A stretch of 49,117 nucleotides of DNA from Desulfobacter postgatei (GCA_002747145.1 PDTI01000040.1:1-49117), one strand, 5' to 3'; positions 8,901-19,631 are shown, numbered from the stretch's first letter. A program made the numbers and translations. The notes: generated by a model not told the origin, from the sequence alone.

Positions 8901-9680
8901 ATGCAAAAAAGATGTATTGGTGTTTTCGGTGTTCTGTTTGTTCTGTCTTGTTTTGTTGTGCCCGCAGCCCTTTCCCATGAATTTATTGTCAAACCGGCAA
9001 CCATGGATCCCCATGCCCATCAGGTGCTGCCGTTAAGCGTTTTGTCCGGCCACATATTTATGGTCAGTGAAGAGATGGAGCCCGCAGAGCATGTGGTTTT
9101 ATCTCTTGTGAAGGGTAAAGATGTCAAGCCGGTTTCCATTGAAAAAAACCCCACCCTGATGACCCTGGATGCTGCTGTTACACTTGAAGGTGAAGGTTCT
9201 TATCTTTTGTGCGGCCATAGACAAGGCGTTATTTGGACCAACACCAGTCAGGGTTGGAAACAGGGCAGTAAAAAAGGATTGAAAAATGTGATTTCAAGCG
9301 GCAAATATGAAAAATTCTGCAAAACCCTGGTTCATGTGGATGTGCCGGATAAAGATACATATAAACACGTCGTTGGCCAGGATCTGGAGATCGTTCCCCT
9401 GGATGACCCTGCGTCCCTGACCCCTGGAGACGAAGGCCGGTTTAAGGTTCTGTTCAGGGGCAGGCCGTTGGCCACTACCGTTTATGCCTCCTATGATGGT
9501 TTCAGTTCCCGGCCCAACACTTGGGCTTATATGACTGAAACCGACGAGACCGGAGTTGCCTATGTTAAATTTCATCACCCGGGGATCTGGATGATCCGGG
9601 TGAAAAACAAGATTGATCAGGCCACAGAGGATTATGATGCCCATGTCATGAAATCTGTCCTGGTTTTCAATGTGAAATGA
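8901..9680 (+). CDS. DUF4198 domain protein (NikK-like, Ni/Co uptake associated)
   Basis: Signal peptide then HEFIVKPATMDPHAHQVLPLSVLSGHIFMVSEEMEP...; TVYASYDGFSSRPNTWAYMTETDETGVAYVKFHHPGIWMIRVKN. Confidence 0.75.
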   Translation: MQKRCIGVFGVLFVLSCFVVPAALSHEFIVKPATMDPHAHQVLPLSVLSGHIFMVSEEMEPAEHVVLSLVKGKDVKPVSIEKNPTLMTLDAAVTLEGEGSYLLCGHRQGVIWTNTSQGWKQGSKKGLKNVISSGKYEKFCKTLVHVDVPDKDTYKHVVGQDLEIVPLDDPASLTPGDEGRFKVLFRGRPLATTVYASYDGFSSRPNTWAYMTETDETGVAYVKFHHPGIWMIRVKNKIDQATEDYDAHVMKSVLVFNVK

Positions 9681-10141
9681 AACAGGCGATTTTAAACAGG
9701 CGTCTTTTGATGGTTCTGGTGTTCTGTAGTCTTTCAGTCGGAACGGTTCATGCCCATGGCACAGGGTTTCGATTGCTGCCAGACAGTGATGTGATTGCAG
9801 TTCGTTTTTTTTATACCGGTGGGGCGCCCATGGCCTATGCCCAGAGCCATATCCAGGGACCGGAGTCGGATCAGCCTGAACATCAGAACGGCCGGACCGA
9901 TTGCAAGGGAATTTTCGCCTTTTGCCCGGATCGGCCCGGAACATGGCATTTGACCGTGGACGATGGAAGAGGGCACAGGGTGAATGCAAAGATTGAGGTT
10001 GACGATAATTTTAAGGCGGCACAGCCCAAGGCTGGTCAGGCCAACAGGCCGGACTCTCCTCGATGGATTGAGATACTTTCAGGCCTTAGTTTCCTGATGA
10101 ATATCGCTTTGATTTCGATCATATTAAAAAAGCGGAAATGA
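9677..10141 (+). CDS. NikL-like secreted protein with C-terminal TM
   Basis: Signal peptide, AHGTGFRLL, YTGGAPMAYAQSHIQGPES...GRTDCKGIFAFCPDRPGTWHLTVDDGRGH; ATGA overlap with preceding gene. Confidence 0.6.
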   Translation: MKQAILNRRLLMVLVFCSLSVGTVHAHGTGFRLLPDSDVIAVRFFYTGGAPMAYAQSHIQGPESDQPEHQNGRTDCKGIFAFCPDRPGTWHLTVDDGRGHRVNAKIEVDDNFKAAQPKAGQANRPDSPRWIEILSGLSFLMNIALISIILKKRK

Positions 10142-10165
10142 GAAGCTCACGATCCCTGTGACATA

Positions 10166-10223
10166 AGGCCCATGATCAAAAAATCCGGCATATCTGTGGC
10201 CGATTTAATTCTGATCATGGGCT
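10166..10223. repeat. Family 2 minimal copy (58 bp, TIR-TIR hairpin)
   Basis: AGGCCCATGATCAAAAAATCCGGCATATCTGTGGCCGATTTAATTCTGATCATGGGCT; lies between convergent genes. Confidence 0.75.
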
Positions 10224-10763
10224 TTATTTTTCAATTTCAAAAAACAGATCGTTGGAGAGATATTCCCTTGCATGGCCCATATAATTATCAGCCGATTTTT
10301 TCAGCTTCTGGTCAATCTCTTTCTGGTTTGCGTAAACTTTTTTTACCCTGCCCGGCGAACCCGTAACAAGAGAGTACGGTTCAATGATTGTGTTTTCCAG
10401 GACAAGGGCCCCCGCTGCAATGACGCAACCTTTCCCAATCACGCTGTTGTTCAAAAGAACGGCACCCATACCGATCAGGCAGCCGTCCCCAATGGTGCAT
10501 CCGTGAACACAGCAACTATGACCGATGGTGACGCCGTTACCGATGATCAAAGGGATGTTTGTGGCCACATGGCCCATGCACAGATCCTGGATATTGGTTC
10601 GTTCACCAATGCGGATTTCAGCGACATCTCCCCTGAGAACCGTTTGAAACCAGACTGAAGAATCCCGGCCGATCTGCACATCTCCTATAATCTTGGCACC
10701 AGGTGCGATGAAAACGGAGTCGTGAATGTCCGGTACAATATTTTTATATGCGTACAGTGTCAT
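10224..10763 (-). CDS. Gamma-carbonic anhydrase family protein (left-handed beta-helix)
   Basis: Hexapeptide repeats SVFIAPGAKIIGDVQIGRDSSVWFQTVLRGDVAEIRIGERTNIQDLCMGHV. Confidence 0.88.
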   Translation of the reverse strand: MTLYAYKNIVPDIHDSVFIAPGAKIIGDVQIGRDSSVWFQTVLRGDVAEIRIGERTNIQDLCMGHVATNIPLIIGNGVTIGHSCCVHGCTIGDGCLIGMGAVLLNNSVIGKGCVIAAGALVLENTIIEPYSLVTGSPGRVKKVYANQKEIDQKLKKSADNYMGHAREYLSNDLFFEIEK

Positions 10764-10788
10764 AAAATTTTCCGTTTGAACGTTTATT

Positions 10789-12258
10789 TTATTTCAAGGT
10801 GTTTTTCTGATCCCGTTCGCGTTTTTTGCGGCTCTGTTCTTTGCGCTGCTTATTCCGCTTTGTTTTAATTTTCTTTTTCTTCTCCTGGATTCTCCTGGAC
10901 GCCTTTGTGTTGCCGGAAAACTCAATCTTACCGGTTTTTTCCCGGAAATAAAGTTTAACAGGGGTCAAGCTCAGCGGGATCATCTGGCGCAGCTGGTTGA
11001 TCAGATACCGTTTGTAAGAAAAGTGTACGGCGTTGGGATAATTAACAAAACAGACAAAGCAAGGGGGTTTCACTGCCACCTGGGACGTATAAAAAAACTT
11101 GATGCGCCGCCCCTTGTGAAGGGATGGCTCGTCTCTGTACACGGCATCCTCAATGATCCGGTTGACCATGCCAGTATTGACCCTATGGCAGTATTCCTTA
11201 TAAACCTTTTCCACCTCATCAAAAATCTTGTGGCAGCGCTGGCCGGTTTTGGCTGAAATGGTTATGGCAGGTGCAAAAGCCAGGAACCTTGCTTTCTGGC
11301 GTAACTCTTTGATAAATACCTGCTGCCCCTTTTCGGACTTGTCCACAAGATCCCATTTATTGAGCAGGAAAATGGCCCCGCATCCCCTTTTTTCAGCATA
11401 GCCTGCAATGGTGATGTCCTGATCTGTGATCCCCTCGGAACAGTCAATGAGAATCAACGCCACATCACAATCTTCCATACTGTCCAGGGCTTTAATAATG
11501 GAAAATTTCTCAAGCTTATCCGTAACCTTACCTTTGCGGCGGATGCCTGCGGTATCTTTAAGGATAAACTTTCGGCCTTTCCGGTTCACGGACAATTCAA
11601 TGGCATCCCGGGTGGTACCGGCCTTATCGTTGACCACCACACGCTGTTCTCCGAAAAGCCGGTTGGCAAGGGATGATTTCCCCACGTTGGGACGCCCGAT
11701 GATGGCAATACGGACAGGGCCGTTGTCATCCTCTTCCTTGGACTCAGCCTGAACCGGCGCATCGGGCAGCAGGGCAACCAGATCGGAGAGAAAATCCCCT
11801 ACCCCCAGACCATGTTCGGCTGACACCTTGTAAAACCGGTCCACACCCATGGTGTAGAATTCCCCAAGCTCGTCCTCCTGGCGATGCAGGCTTTCAATCT
11901 TATTAATCAGATACAAAACAGGCTTTTGCGTACGGCGTAAAAGATCGGCAAGATCCCGGTCATAGGGAGAAAGCCCTGCCCGGCCATCTAAAACAAACAC
12001 CAGGACATCGGCCTGGGCCACGGCTCGCAACAGCTGTTTCTTGATTTGGGATGCAAAATAATCATCATCCGCACTTAAAAAACCACCGGTATCAACCAGG
12101 GTAAAGGCTTTATCCTCCCACTGGGTATCAGCATACTGCCGGTCCCGGGTCACGCCTGGCATATCATCCACCAGGGCATGGCGGGACTTTGTAATTCTGT
12201 TGAACAGAGTGGATTTTCCAACATTGGGGCGGCCGACAAGGGCCACAACCGGTTTCAT
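10789..12258 (-). CDS. der: Ribosome-associated GTPase Der/EngA (track start 12357; MKPVVALVGRPNVGKS at 12258 preferred)
   Basis: Two G domains GRPNVGKST and GRPNVGKSS, KH-like C-terminus. Confidence 0.95.
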   Translation of the reverse strand: MKPVVALVGRPNVGKSTLFNRITKSRHALVDDMPGVTRDRQYADTQWEDKAFTLVDTGGFLSADDDYFASQIKKQLLRAVAQADVLVFVLDGRAGLSPYDRDLADLLRRTQKPVLYLINKIESLHRQEDELGEFYTMGVDRFYKVSAEHGLGVGDFLSDLVALLPDAPVQAESKEEDDNGPVRIAIIGRPNVGKSSLANRLFGEQRVVVNDKAGTTRDAIELSVNRKGRKFILKDTAGIRRKGKVTDKLEKFSIIKALDSMEDCDVALILIDCSEGITDQDITIAGYAEKRGCGAIFLLNKWDLVDKSEKGQQVFIKELRQKARFLAFAPAITISAKTGQRCHKIFDEVEKVYKEYCHRVNTGMVNRIIEDAVYRDEPSLHKGRRIKFFYTSQVAVKPPCFVCFVNYPNAVHFSYKRYLINQLRQMIPLSLTPVKLYFREKTGKIEFSGNTKASRRIQEKKKKIKTKRNKQRKEQSRKKRERDQKNTLK

Positions 12259-12539
12259 ATTTGTTTCTCCCGGACAAAGAATGGAAACAATAAAATCCAC
12301 CATATCACTTGTCCTTTTACCTGGTTTCCCCATTGCGCCAATGGATTCATATTTCAATATACTCCCATTGACGCGCCTTGAAACCAGGCAATCAAATCAT
12401 ATCAATTGGGCGGCACTCTATTTGGTGGGTTTTAAATTTCCGTGGACCTAATCTTACCCCTTGGGTTCTATTATTTACAAAGACAGTCCCTACACCCAGA
12501 ATTCAATTTTCTATACCTAGTCTGCCATATCCATGAAGT

Positions 12540-12660
12540 ATATGGCAAAACGATGTATTTAACAATGGCGTTCTCTATTCTCTGTTTTTTGCTGTCCAAT
12601 TTTTTCAGCTCTTTAGGAAGCTCATCTCCACGCATGCTGCCAAGTTCTATATCTTCCTTA
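12540..12660 (-). pseudogene. IS1182-type transposase fragment
   Basis: Minus strand reads KEDIELGSMRGDELPKELKKLDSKKQRIENAIVKY, like the IS1182 'RGDELPEEL...RxxRLxKI' segment. Confidence 0.5.
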
Positions 12661-12935
12661 GCCACTTGCAGCCTTTGAGTGTGATTATCCAGTTGAAAAG
12701 ATACATGGCTGTGCAAACCGGTTTCTTTCTGCCTATGTTTATCGTGGCCGTGAGCTGGTGTACTGCGACCCGCCCTATCTTCACCATACCCGCAGCTCAT
12801 CTCGTCGATATCGTTTTGACTATGAGCAGCAGGATCATATTGAGTTGCTTACGATTCTCAAGGCACTTCCCTGTTCGGTAATATTGTCCGGTCATCCCTC
12901 TGATCTCTACGATGAACTGTTACCGGATTGGGGTA
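12660..12935 (+). pseudogene. DNA adenine methylase fragment, homologous to the copy at the right end of the window
   Basis: AFECDYPVEKIHGCANRFLSAYVYRGRELVYCDPPYLHHTRSSSRRYRFDYEQQDHIELLTILKALPCSVILSGHPSDLYDELLPDWG; truncated both ends, ended by a family 2 repeat. Confidence 0.85.
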
Positions 12936-13038
12936 AGGCCCATGATCAAAATAAAATCGTCCATCTACTTGTCTTTTAAGTCACCCTCGGCGTTACGCCA
13001 AAGGACACATATAACCAATATGCGTCCGTTGGCGTTTG
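12936..13038 (-). repeat. Family 2 right-half copy, reverse orientation
   Basis: AGGCCCATGATCAAAATAAAATCGTCCATCTACTTGTCTTTTAAGTCACCCTCGGCGTTACGCC = reverse complement of family 2 3' half. Confidence 0.8.
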
Positions 13039-13040
13039 AG

Positions 13041-13200
13041 TATCAACGCAAGGACCGCATTGCCAGGAGTCAGGTTCATCTTGTTAGGAACCATGGTGTT
13101 GATTGTTTCTACCAAATTGATCCGTTCAGCATATTCTTTAAATATTGGGTAAAAACCGAACATCAGTGAAGCGCCATTTTTCAGTCTTGAGTCTATTCAT
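13041..13200 (-). pseudogene. IS1634-type (DUF4277) transposase N-terminal fragment
   Basis: Minus strand reads NGASLMFGFYPIFKEYAERINLVETINTMVPNKMNLTPGNAVLALIL, then runs into the family 2 repeat. Confidence 0.6.
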
Positions 13201-13367
13201 GCTATCCCCTCTATTCTCTTTTGGTTATTTTAGGGGTAGCATAATAGAAGAATTTGAGTTTATCTATGCAAACTTTAATTAATATTAAAAATATGTTAGA
13301 TACATATCTGTTTGTTACAACTTATTGATTTTAATAAAAAATAAAATAGAATAGAATAAAGAATCAT

Positions 13368-14684
13368 CTATAGGGTGCGGAATGTAAGTTGAACAATTCC
13401 CTGGCCCTTATCTACCCCCTGCAGAAATGTGTTCTCCTGGGGCACTATAATTGGGGAACCCTCCTGGGGAATCCTGGGAACAACTTTGTTGTCTGAAGAG
13501 ACCACAAATTTTATTTTCACCGCACCATCCGAGACCATGGACACTTCAATGCCGAACTCTTCAAAGGTTCTGAGCATCACGGCATTGGCAAACTGGGCAG
13601 GCGAACCTTTGTAGGTAACTTCCATAATGGCATGGGAAGAGCCTAATTCCCGGGGGGAAATATCTTCAATTTCCCGAATGTCTTTAAGCTGACGCTTCAG
13701 GGCAATGAACCGGGTCAGAAAATTGTCCCCTTCCACATAGAGGTCAAAGGTTCTTTTTTCCTTCATGATCTGGGCCCAAAACCCTTGAATTTTTTCCTTC
13801 AAGGTTTGCCCGGCAGTCTGTGCTGCCTGGGCCAGAGCCTGGCCTGCACCACGGGTATCTGTACTTTTGGCTGTGGCCGTGGCCGTTGTATAACTCACCT
13901 CTTTTTGTGAAGCCATATCCAGCACCGTAAATGACACATCCGCTTCAAACGTTTTTTCATTCCCCATCCGGTTAGCGGACTTCTGGGCCGATGCCTTGCC
14001 AAAGACTATCATATCGGCTTCAAGGGCCTGCCCAAGCGCCATGGCTGCTGCCTGATCATCCATGGACGAAAATATAACATGATAGGCGCCAGGGTCAGGA
14101 TACTTGTTTTCTGTCACCACCAGCGGAATACGGGCCTGATCAAACACGGCGCTCAATGTTTTTTCAGCAATGGAGGTATAGGGTCGACCTTCCGGCCGCC
14201 ACCACCAGCACCGGGGTTGCTCATCTTCCGGTCCCTGTTCTCCGATGAACAAAAGAACCTTTGGGTTGTTCCGGGCCTGCTTGAAGATGCCCGAATCACG
14301 CAGGTATTTCTCTAAAAGCGCCAGGCTGATCTTCGATTCCACCCCCACAAGATATGCCCCGTTGTAGACCATGCCGTTGATGACCCGGTAAGTGGACACA
14401 ACATCCATGGTGTGGTTCAGGAGTTGGTCATAAATAAAATCAAGATGTTTACCTAATTTCTGCTGGGATACCACAGCGGCAAATGCATTTTGGACCGCCT
14501 TGTCCAGGGCATCTCTCACTGCTGCCTTTTGGGCGCCGGACCTGTCCTGACCACTGATTTGATGACGGCCGATGGTGATATAGGCACTATCCTGCCCGGC
14601 CGCCATGACGCCGGCCAAGGGAAAACAAAAAACCGTAACTATAAATGCGATCAATAAAAACCGTAATGGGGTAATCATGGTCAA
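13368..14684 (-). CDS. FlgT-like / LPP20-like secreted protein
   Basis: Signal peptide; AAVRDALDKAVQNAFAAVVS, VINGMVYNGAYLVGVESKISLALLEKYLRDSGIF. Confidence 0.5.
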   Translation of the reverse strand: MTMITPLRFLLIAFIVTVFCFPLAGVMAAGQDSAYITIGRHQISGQDRSGAQKAAVRDALDKAVQNAFAAVVSQQKLGKHLDFIYDQLLNHTMDVVSTYRVINGMVYNGAYLVGVESKISLALLEKYLRDSGIFKQARNNPKVLLFIGEQGPEDEQPRCWWWRPEGRPYTSIAEKTLSAVFDQARIPLVVTENKYPDPGAYHVIFSSMDDQAAAMALGQALEADMIVFGKASAQKSANRMGNEKTFEADVSFTVLDMASQKEVSYTTATATAKSTDTRGAGQALAQAAQTAGQTLKEKIQGFWAQIMKEKRTFDLYVEGDNFLTRFIALKRQLKDIREIEDISPRELGSSHAIMEVTYKGSPAQFANAVMLRTFEEFGIEVSMVSDGAVKIKFVVSSDNKVVPRIPQEGSPIIVPQENTFLQGVDKGQGIVQLTFRTL

Positions 14685-15664
14685 ACCTTTCTGAGGATGG
14701 AATAATCTGCAATCAATTCCAGTAAATGTTTTGAGTTCGATTCAGGAAAGATATCCAGGGCGCTCCTGGCTGACTGCACATGCTCAAAGGCACGGTTGTT
14801 GGTATACTCAATGCCCCCCAGGCGGGTCAGACGCTCTTTAAGGGCTTGAAACGCTGCTGGATCAAACTGTGGCTGGGCCATGGCCGCCAGCATCCATTGG
14901 CGATCCTTTTGGTCAGCTTTTCCAAGGCTGTGAATCAGGGGCAAGGTGAGCTTGCCTTCCCGCATATCTGCCCCGGGGTTTTTGCCCAATTGTTCGGCGG
15001 TGGCAGTATAGTCCAGCAGGTCGTCCGCCATCTGAAAGGCCATACCCAGGTGCCAACCGTAATTTTTCAGGGCGGTTTCTTCATTCTGATCCGCTTTGGC
15101 GACAATGGCGCCAGTGCGGCAGGCTCCCTGGATCAGAACGGCTGTCTTACGTTCTATGATCTCATTGTACTGGGCTTCCGTAAGATCTGGATCGCCCTTT
15201 TTTTCCATCTGGAATATCTCGCCCTGGGACATGTCTGCTGTAATCCGGGCAATCACTTCAATGACCTGGGGGGATTTTGTTTTTGCGGCAATCACAAGGG
15301 CTGTGGCCAGAAGGAAATCCCCTGTGAGGACCACGGTTGGGGGATCCCACAGGGTGTGGGCACAGGGTTTGCCCCGGCGTGTACCAGAACCGTCCACCAC
15401 ATCATCATGGAGCAGGGTGGCCGCATGAAGATACTCAAAAATAGTGGAAAGCTCAATTTCCTGACCGGTCTGAAACCCGCACATGCGGGCCGCATGGATC
15501 ATCAGCAGCGGGCGCAGCCGTTTACCGCCGGCAAAGAGCAGATGGCCTGCCACCTGCCTGACCAGATCCAGATTCGGGGTCAGATTCCTTTCAAGGACCT
15601 GCTCCACCAGCAAAAGGTCTGTGCCGGCCAGGGCCATAATCTTTTTCTTTATATCGTTTGTCAC
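14681..15664 (-). CDS. ispB: Polyprenyl (octaprenyl-type) diphosphate synthase
   Basis: GGKRLRPLL, LLHDDVVDGSGTRRGKP, MADDLLDY. Confidence 0.9.
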   Translation of the reverse strand: MTNDIKKKIMALAGTDLLLVEQVLERNLTPNLDLVRQVAGHLLFAGGKRLRPLLMIHAARMCGFQTGQEIELSTIFEYLHAATLLHDDVVDGSGTRRGKPCAHTLWDPPTVVLTGDFLLATALVIAAKTKSPQVIEVIARITADMSQGEIFQMEKKGDPDLTEAQYNEIIERKTAVLIQGACRTGAIVAKADQNEETALKNYGWHLGMAFQMADDLLDYTATAEQLGKNPGADMREGKLTLPLIHSLGKADQKDRQWMLAAMAQPQFDPAAFQALKERLTRLGGIEYTNNRAFEHVQSARSALDIFPESNSKHLLELIADYSILRKV

Positions 15665-16995
15665 ACCATCTCTCCGGCAATATCATATTCAAATGCGTCG
15701 GTTATTTTTACCTGAACCAGACTGCCGATGTCCACCCCATCTGAATAAATAAATGTCACCCCATCCACTTCCGGAGCCTGGAACCGGGTTCTGCCGATGT
15801 ATACCCCTGCTTCGGGATTCTCTTCCACAAGCACCGGATAGACACGGCCCAGATGCCGGGCATTGCGTTTTTCGGAAATTTTTGCCTGGGCCGCCATAAT
15901 GGTGTCATGCCGCAGTTCTGCCAGATCTTCGGGGATATGATCGCGTAACTTGTGGGACGGCAGATCCTGGGAATCTGAATAGGTGAATACACCCAGGTGA
16001 TCAAATTCCACCTTCTGTATAAATGCCAACAGATCCTTGAACTGCTCATCTGTTTCACCGGGAAAACCAACAATGACAGTGGTTCTTAGCACTGCCTCCG
16101 GATCCAGGCGGCGGATATCGCAAAAAAGCAGGGCAAGATCCTGCTGGGTGTAAGGCCGGCCCATGCGTTTAAGGACTCCATCATGGGCATGCTGAATGGG
16201 CACATCGTAATATGAACAGATGTTGTCATGGCGTTGCACCGCTTTGATGATCTGTTTATCAAGGGTGCATGGATGGGTATACAGGAATCGAAGCCAGGCG
16301 GACGGAGCTTTTTGGGCCATCTTTTCCGCAGTGATTTCAAGCACCCTGTGAAAGGCTCCTTTGCCCAGGTCCAGGCCGTAATCCGAGGTGTTCTCCGCTG
16401 TGAGGATAATCTCTTTGACCCCTTTATCCAGAAGACCGCAGACCTCCTTGCAGATCTGCGCAACGGGCCGGGAACGCTGGCGGCCCCGCAGACGGGGAAT
16501 AATGCAATAGGTGCAGTGACGGCTGCACCCTTCGGACACCTTAATGTAAGCGATTTTTTCATCCAAAAGCCTGCGGGCCTGTACAGGGATCTCCACCTGC
16601 CGGGAACCGGGCTTGGGAAACAGAATAAAGGGCATCTTACCGGCATGTTCTACGGCGTTTACAATGTGATCACAGGCTGCGGTGCCTAAAAAAGCATCCA
16701 CTTCCGGCAGACTGTCCAAAAGTGACGGGTCATCTTTATACCGCTGGGCAAGACAGCCCGTGACAACCAGCCGCCGGCACCTGCCTGCTGTTTTAAATTC
16801 CGCCATCGCCAAAATAAGATCAACCGCCTCCTGGGAGGCGGTTGAGATAAACCCGCAGGTGTTGATAATGATGACCTCGGCCTGGACTGGGTCAGTTATG
16901 ATCTGATGGCCGGCTGTAATCAACCGGCCGAGCATAATCTCACTGTCCACTTGGTTTCTGGAACAGCCCAGGCTCTCAAGGTAGATTTGCATCAA
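15661..16995 (-). CDS. rimO: Ribosomal protein S12 methylthiotransferase RimO
   Basis: ESLGCSRNQVDSE, radical SAM SEGCSRHCTYCIIPRLRGRQRSRP, C-terminal TRAM. Confidence 0.93.
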   Translation of the reverse strand: MMQIYLESLGCSRNQVDSEIMLGRLITAGHQIITDPVQAEVIIINTCGFISTASQEAVDLILAMAEFKTAGRCRRLVVTGCLAQRYKDDPSLLDSLPEVDAFLGTAACDHIVNAVEHAGKMPFILFPKPGSRQVEIPVQARRLLDEKIAYIKVSEGCSRHCTYCIIPRLRGRQRSRPVAQICKEVCGLLDKGVKEIILTAENTSDYGLDLGKGAFHRVLEITAEKMAQKAPSAWLRFLYTHPCTLDKQIIKAVQRHDNICSYYDVPIQHAHDGVLKRMGRPYTQQDLALLFCDIRRLDPEAVLRTTVIVGFPGETDEQFKDLLAFIQKVEFDHLGVFTYSDSQDLPSHKLRDHIPEDLAELRHDTIMAAQAKISEKRNARHLGRVYPVLVEENPEAGVYIGRTRFQAPEVDGVTFIYSDGVDIGSLVQVKITDAFEYDIAGEMV

Positions 16996-16996
16996 A

Positions 16997-18919
16997 TTAT
17001 ATGGATTTTGCCATCAGGTCTCCCACAAGGGCGGAAAACCGTGCTGGATTATCAAGCTTGCCACCTTCGGAAATCACGGCAATATCATAAAGCAGGTCAC
17101 AATAGTCCGTGAGCACGGGATTTGTGGTATCGGTCTCAAACACAGACTTAATTTTTTCCATGACCGGATGGGTGACATTAACTTCCAGGGACCGCTTCTG
17201 ATCCGGTGCTTTCTGGCCCGAGGCTTTCAGGATTTTTTCCATATAAGCGCTCATGGCCCATTCATCGCCTGACAGGCAGGAGACAGAGTCCTTGAGCCGG
17301 TTGGAGACCACCACATCCTTCACCTTGCTTTCCAATTTGCCTTTAAGAAAAGAGAGCAGCGCAGAATACTCATTTTTCTTTTCGTCATCCACCTTTTCCA
17401 GGTCAAGATCGCCCTTTTCAGCACTTTTCAGTTTCTTTTCCTTGTACTCCGGCAGGGACTGGGTCACCCATTCATCAATGGGGTCCACCATGAGAAGAAC
17501 TTCGTAGTCCTTTGCTTTGAGCGCTTCAAGCAGCGGGGAATTGACAAGGGAGGCCAGATTTTCACCTGTGATGTAGTAAATCTCTTTCTGGTCCTCTTGC
17601 ATGTTTTCAATGTACTGGTCAAGGGTCACATATTTGTCACCGGACTTGGTGGTTTTGTACCGCAGCAACGATGCCAGCCGTTCCTTGTTGTCATAATCCG
17701 TGGGGATACCGGCTTTAAGCGCCTGGCCGAACTCTTCATAGAATTCAATGTATTTGTCATCTTCCATGCCTTCAAGCCGGGCAAAAATCTGTTTGACCAG
17801 ATTTTTTCGGATATTTCTGACCAGGCGGTTTTCCTGAAGAATCTCGCGGCTGACATTGAGATTCAAATCCGGGGCATCCACAATCCCCTGGACAAAGCCC
17901 AGGTATTCGGGCAGAAGCTCCTTGCAGTCATCCATGATGAAAATCCGTTTGCAGTAAAGCTGCATGCCGTGTTTCCGTTCCGGCCGGAACATGTCAAAGG
18001 GGGCTTTGGAGGGAAGATACATGAGCACATCATACTCGGTGACCCCTTCAAATTTTTTGTGAATAATTTCAAAAGGGTCATCCCAGTTATGGGAGATGTG
18101 CTTATAAAACTCCTTGTGCTCATCTTCGGTCACATCATCCTTGGACTTGGCCCAGATCGCTTTCATGGAGTTCAGGGTTTCATCTTTTCTGACTTTCCGA
18201 AAGGTTTCCCCAATGGGCTTGCCGTCCTTATCTTTGATAATCTCATTTTCAGGAATGGGCTCGCTGGTCTCCACGTTCATGATGATGGGGTAGGTTACAA
18301 AGTCGGAATGTTTTTTAACGATGTTGCGGATAATGTACTCTTCGGTGAAATCCTTGTCCCCCTCTTCCGGGTCTTTAAGGAACAGGGTGATCTGGGTGCC
18401 CCGGTCTTGTTTTTCAATCTCTTCAAGGGTATATTCACCCTGGCCGTCGGATTCCCACCGCACACCCTTTTCCTGGCCCGGGGCTTTGGTGTCCAGGCGC
18501 ACCTTGTCTGCCACGATAAACGCAGAATAAAACCCTACGCCAAACTGGCCGATGAGCTCCGGGGAGAGGCCTGTTTCATTTTTTGATTTTTCCAGAGCTT
18601 CCATAAAAGCAGCGGTGCCGGACTGGGCAATGGTGCCGATATTGGCGTCAACCTCGTCAAAGGTCATGCCGATACCGTTATCCGTAATGGTGAAGGTCTT
18701 GGCGTCCTTGTCCGCAGCCAGGCGGATATGATAATCATTGTCATCGGCAAACAGGTCCGGTTCTGTCTGTTCCTTGAACCTGGCCTTGTCAATGGCATCC
18801 GAGGCGTTTGAAATCAATTCCCGGATAAAAATTTCCTGGTTGGAATAAAGCGAGTGGATAATCAGATGCAAAAGCTGTTGCACTTCGGTTTTAAATTGTC
18901 TGGTTTCTTTCTCTGACAT
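16997..18919 (-). CDS. htpG: Chaperone HtpG (Hsp90)
   Basis: [61 protein letters not shown]. Confidence 0.97.
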   Translation of the reverse strand: MSEKETRQFKTEVQQLLHLIIHSLYSNQEIFIRELISNASDAIDKARFKEQTEPDLFADDNDYHIRLAADKDAKTFTITDNGIGMTFDEVDANIGTIAQSGTAAFMEALEKSKNETGLSPELIGQFGVGFYSAFIVADKVRLDTKAPGQEKGVRWESDGQGEYTLEEIEKQDRGTQITLFLKDPEEGDKDFTEEYIIRNIVKKHSDFVTYPIIMNVETSEPIPENEIIKDKDGKPIGETFRKVRKDETLNSMKAIWAKSKDDVTEDEHKEFYKHISHNWDDPFEIIHKKFEGVTEYDVLMYLPSKAPFDMFRPERKHGMQLYCKRIFIMDDCKELLPEYLGFVQGIVDAPDLNLNVSREILQENRLVRNIRKNLVKQIFARLEGMEDDKYIEFYEEFGQALKAGIPTDYDNKERLASLLRYKTTKSGDKYVTLDQYIENMQEDQKEIYYITGENLASLVNSPLLEALKAKDYEVLLMVDPIDEWVTQSLPEYKEKKLKSAEKGDLDLEKVDDEKKNEYSALLSFLKGKLESKVKDVVVSNRLKDSVSCLSGDEWAMSAYMEKILKASGQKAPDQKRSLEVNVTHPVMEKIKSVFETDTTNPVLTDYCDLLYDIAVISEGGKLDNPARFSALVGDLMAKSI

Positions 18920-19011
18920 TGCAGCTCCTAAAGGATTTTACAGTTAAAATTAAATTTTTTAATAATAATTATCGCAAAAAGCCGATTGTCAAGCGCAGAT
19001 AAGGAAGATTC

Positions 19012-19590
19012 ATGAACATCCCTTCATATATTGAAAAACTTCATTCCGCTGTTGTTTCGGCCGACCACCCGCCGCCTCCGGACACCGGGCAGTATAAACC
19101 CGCATCTGTGATGGCGCTTTTTCTGTTCAATCAGGAACCGTCGCTGCTCTTTATCCAGAAAGCAGACCGGGAAGGGTATGCCTGGCGCAACCAGATGGCT
19201 TTCCCCGGCGGGCATCTGGAGAAAGCAGATGGGTCGGCCAGCCAGGCGGCCTTTCGTGAGCTGTATGAAGAAACAGGCATTATGCCTGATAATGTGCAGT
19301 ACATCGGATCCCTGGGCCATTTTCAGACCTTGAAAAACAGGGATATCCACGCATTTACCGGAGTCTGGAATCAGCAAGATGAGATCGTTTTTGCGCCACA
19401 CGAAATTTCAAGGGTGTTTGAAATACCCTTTGGAACGCTTCGGCAGACTCACCTGGAAAAGGGATTTGCCGGCCGCAGCCCCAATGTCATGGAATTGACT
19501 TATCCATATAAAGACGTGGTGATATGGGGGGTGACGGCCCAGATTGTTCATCACTTAATCGAAGTGGTCGGAGACATATCAGAAAATTGA
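19012..19590 (+). CDS. NUDIX hydrolase (CoA pyrophosphatase type)
   Basis: AFPGGHLEKADGSASQAAFRELYEETGI. Confidence 0.9.
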   Translation: MNIPSYIEKLHSAVVSADHPPPPDTGQYKPASVMALFLFNQEPSLLFIQKADREGYAWRNQMAFPGGHLEKADGSASQAAFRELYEETGIMPDNVQYIGSLGHFQTLKNRDIHAFTGVWNQQDEIVFAPHEISRVFEIPFGTLRQTHLEKGFAGRSPNVMELTYPYKDVVIWGVTAQIVHHLIEVVGDISEN

Positions 19591-19631
19591 CGCGACAGGC
19601 TGTCCGCTCCCTCTGTTGCGTAAACACAAGC

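Noticed and set aside
12259-12357. 33-aa N-terminal extension of Der
   Set aside because: The conserved GTPase start is MKPVVALVGRPNVGKS at 12258; upstream residues look non-conserved.
14780-15715. 311-aa ORF on plus strand
   Set aside because: Antisense to the polyprenyl synthase and the end of rimO; no recognisable domain.
17597-18586. 329-aa ORF on plus strand
   Set aside because: Fully antisense to htpG, whose assignment is certain; low-complexity Phe-rich composition.
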